In this document: positions 36,077-37,237 of the stretch, piece by piece | Numbering within the stretch: position 1 is the first letter of the stretch | Layout of the letters: the number at the start of each line of letters is the position of its first letter | Source of the DNA: an uncultured Legionellales bacterium | GTDB taxonomy: Bacteria > Pseudomonadota > Gammaproteobacteria > Eutrophobiales > Eutrophobiaceae | Direction: 5' to 3' | Assembly (NCBI GenBank): GCA_913046215.1 | Contig: CAJWRJ010000015.1 | Coordinates: 1-37,237, forward strand | Length of the DNA: 37,237 nt | Notes under the pieces: generated by a model | The model's input: the letters and a program-made list of their open reading frames with translations, nothing else | Databases searched by the model: none | Told to the model about the DNA's origin: nothing | Position numbers and translations under genes: made by a program

Positions 36077-36105
36077 TTATTAGTTTTATGGCGTTTTCTC
36101 GTCAA
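36077..36105 (-). promoter_or_regulatory. map promoter, predicted leaderless transcript
   Basis: On the minus strand TTGACG (36105-36100, 5/6) and TAATAA (36082-36077, 4/6) are 17 bp apart. Seven bases then separate the -10 box from the map ATG, so RNA would start at about the A of the start codon, in agreement with the lack of a Shine-Dalgarno sequence. Confidence 0.5.
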
Positions 36106-36109
36106 GTAT

Positions 36110-36138
36110 TTGTTGTAATGCTTATTCTATGGTATAAA
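36110..36138 (+). promoter_or_regulatory. rpsB promoter
   Basis: An extended -10 element TGG-TATAAA (hexamer 36133-36138) lies 17 bp after TTGTTG (36110-36115, a weak -35 box). The bases after it, GCGCCCGC, form a GC-rich discriminator, which in gammaproteobacteria is typical of stringently controlled ribosomal-protein promoters. Its -35 box is 4 bp from that of the divergent map promoter. Confidence 0.6.
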
Positions 36139-36144
36139 GCGCCC

Positions 36145-36263
36145 GCACTTTTCGCAAATTAACATTAAAACGTCACACGCACGCTTTAACCATATATGGG
36201 GTGCCTTAATTAGGTTGGTATATGGGGAGTGCGGAGGCTTAACCCTAAATAGGAGATATTAAC
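36145..36263 (+). ncRNA. S2 (rpsB) mRNA leader, autoregulatory-type
   Basis: About 120 nt of structured leader between the predicted start site and rpsB. CGCACT near 36144-36149 can pair with AGTGCG (36228-36233), enclosing an inner part with GGGGTGCC and GGGGAG elements. TTAGGTT (36210-36216) can pair with AACCCTAA (36241-36248, one bulged C) next to the AGGAGA ribosome-binding site, as in a pseudoknot. The position and motifs resemble the S2 leader described upstream of rpsB in gammaproteobacteria, through which S2 represses its own synthesis. Assignment is from memory of the family. Confidence 0.55.
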
Positions 36264-37237
36264 ATGTCAAAGGTCAGCATGCGTGAAATGCTGGAGGCCG
36301 GTGTTCATTTTGGACATCAAACGCGATACTGGAACCCTGGTATGGAGCAGTATTTATTCGGTCAGCGCAACAAAATCCATATAATAAATCTCGAAAAAAC
36401 ACTACCATTATTCAATGAAGCAGTAAATTTCATTGGCAAATTAGCATCAAAAAAAGCAACAATTTTATTTGTTGGCACTAAGCGTTCCGCTCAATCAATC
36501 ATCGCTGAGGAAGCAATAAGATGTGATATGCCTTATGTTAACCGTCGATGGCTTGGGGGTTTATTGACTAATTTTAAAACTGTTCGTGGCTCAATAAATC
36601 GATTGAAAGATATCGAGAAAATGCAGACTGATGGAAGTTTTGAAGGAATAAATAAAAAAGAGCAGTTGATGTATGCACGAGAGTTAGAAAAATTAGAAGC
36701 GAATCTATCTGGTATTAAGAATATGAAGGGAATACCAGATGCATTATTTGTTATTGATGTAGGGTATGAAAATATAGCTGTTAAGGAAGCGGTCAAATTA
36801 GGAATACCAATAATTGGAGTGGTTGACAGTAATAATAGCCCCGAAAATGTTGATTATGTAATACCAGGAAATGATGACGCTATTAGATCAATTTCACTTT
36901 ATGCAAAAGGTATGTCTGATGCAATAATTGAAGGTCGCGGTTCAGTTTCATACATTGAGGAGTCTAAAGACAAAGATGAATTAGTTGAAATTGATGAAAC
37001 CGGAGAACCAGTAGTTACAAGAAAAGGAGAGAAAGTAAAAGTTGTAACAAAGAAAGCTAAAAAGAAAACTATTAAAACGCCTATGCCGCCTGTTGCAGCA
37101 ATAGATGAAGTAATAGATACATCTGAGGCATCACAACAAGATACTTCTTCAGTTGATTCTGTAGCTAAAAAGAAAGTAGCTAAAAAGAAAGTAGCTAAAA
37201 AGAAAGTAGCTAAAAAGAAAGTAGCTAAAAAGAAAGT
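36264..37237 (+). CDS. rpsB: 30S ribosomal protein S2 with lysine-rich C-terminal extension (3' end outside window)
   Basis: Essential small-subunit protein. The start [19 protein letters not shown] and the [11 protein letters not shown] segment are diagnostic. AGGAGA lies before the ATG at 36264. The S2 core ends near residue 231; E. coli S2 has 241 residues. Here the frame continues for at least 324 codons to the edge: an acidic/basic linker ([20 protein letters not shown]), a Ser/Asp-rich stretch, then five perfect VAKKK repeats with a sixth begun. The stop codon is not seen. Confidence 0.96.
   Translation, partial: MSKVSMREMLEAGVHFGHQTRYWNPGMEQYLFGQRNKIHIINLEKTLPLFNEAVNFIGKLASKKATILFVGTKRSAQSIIAEEAIRCDMPYVNRRWLGGLLTNFKTVRGSINRLKDIEKMQTDGSFEGINKKEQLMYARELEKLEANLSGIKNMKGIPDALFVIDVGYENIAVKEAVKLGIPIIGVVDSNNSPENVDYVIPGNDDAIRSISLYAKGMSDAIIEGRGSVSYIEESKDKDELVEIDETGEPVVTRKGEKVKVVTKKAKKKTIKTPMPPVAAIDEVIDTSEASQQDTSSVDSVAKKKVAKKKVAKKKVAKKKVAKKK
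37161..37237 (+). repeat. 15-bp tandem repeat encoding VAKKK in rpsB
   Basis: Five perfect copies of GTAGCTAAAAAGAAA (37161-37235) and the first two bases of another at the window edge, in frame with rpsB. The copies are identical at the DNA level, which suggests recent expansion by slippage, so the copy number may vary among strains. Confidence 0.97.

Noticed and set aside
36070-36105. TTG start for map at 36105
   Set aside because: The TTG belongs to a good -35 box (TTGACG) and the added residues are not typical of methionine aminopeptidases.
37161-37237. Tandem repeat as a CRISPR array or mobile-element end
   Set aside because: The unit is 15 bp with no spacers and is in frame within rpsB, encoding VAKKK.

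Overview
The window looks like a piece of chromosome from an AT-rich, probably streamlined and planktonic gammaproteobacterium. The ppiD-fabI-peptide ABC transporter order and the rpsB/map-glnD block, with rpsB divergent from map, are gammaproteobacterial arrangements. Intergenic gaps are short and the gene content is mostly housekeeping. I see no insertion sequence, phage gene, integrase or CRISPR array. A tRNA t6A methylthiotransferase (mtaB) and a long DinB are more familiar from other groups, so the exact lineage is left open.

Layout. 1-4056: the 3' end of a tRNA-Asp gene, the periplasmic chaperone ppiD, a dicarboxylate/amino-acid:cation symporter and fabI. 4147-10785: a five-gene oligopeptide ABC transporter operon (binding protein, two permeases, fused double ATPase) with a hotdog acyl-CoA thioesterase inside it. 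10791-13369: leftward glutathione reductase, peroxiredoxin and an unrecognised 171-residue protein, preceded by a strong promoter with an abutting Fur-box-like site. 13458-15630: a methylisocitrate lyase/PEP-mutase family enzyme and dinB. 15766-17278: an exported YVTN beta-propeller and an exported MxaD-like SRPBCC protein, a pair typical of PQQ-dependent alcohol oxidation. 17641-20399: glycerate kinase, avtA and a cold-shock protein. 20664-23863: mostly signalling or unknown genes, including a cyclic-nucleotide-binding protein with an MshEN-like N-terminus and a PilZ-like protein. 23873-26599: mtaB and an aldehyde dehydrogenase. 26727-36069: a leftward run map-glnD-dusA-FKBP-TPR-prc-NAD-type isocitrate dehydrogenase-CbiX-like chelatase. 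36110-37237: the rpsB promoter, a structured S2 leader and rpsB, which runs off the edge.

How the genes relate. Several serve envelope quality control (PpiD, Prc, FKBP, peptide uptake), redox defence under likely iron control (peroxiredoxin, glutathione reductase, the 171-residue protein) and nitrogen/carbon balance (GlnD, isocitrate dehydrogenase, AvtA, glycerate kinase).

Most notable observations. (1) prc and the downstream isocitrate dehydrogenase gene, adjacent in the same run, both lack ATG/GTG/TTG at the proper N-terminus, and each has an in-frame ATT 8 nt after a Shine-Dalgarno core, suggesting paired AUU initiation. (2) Ribosomal protein S2 carries a long C-terminal tail ending in perfect VAKKK repeats. 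(3) A Fur-box-like site sits against the promoter of an uncharacterised gene. (4) One protein appears to join an MshEN-like c-di-GMP-type module to a cyclic-nucleotide-binding domain.
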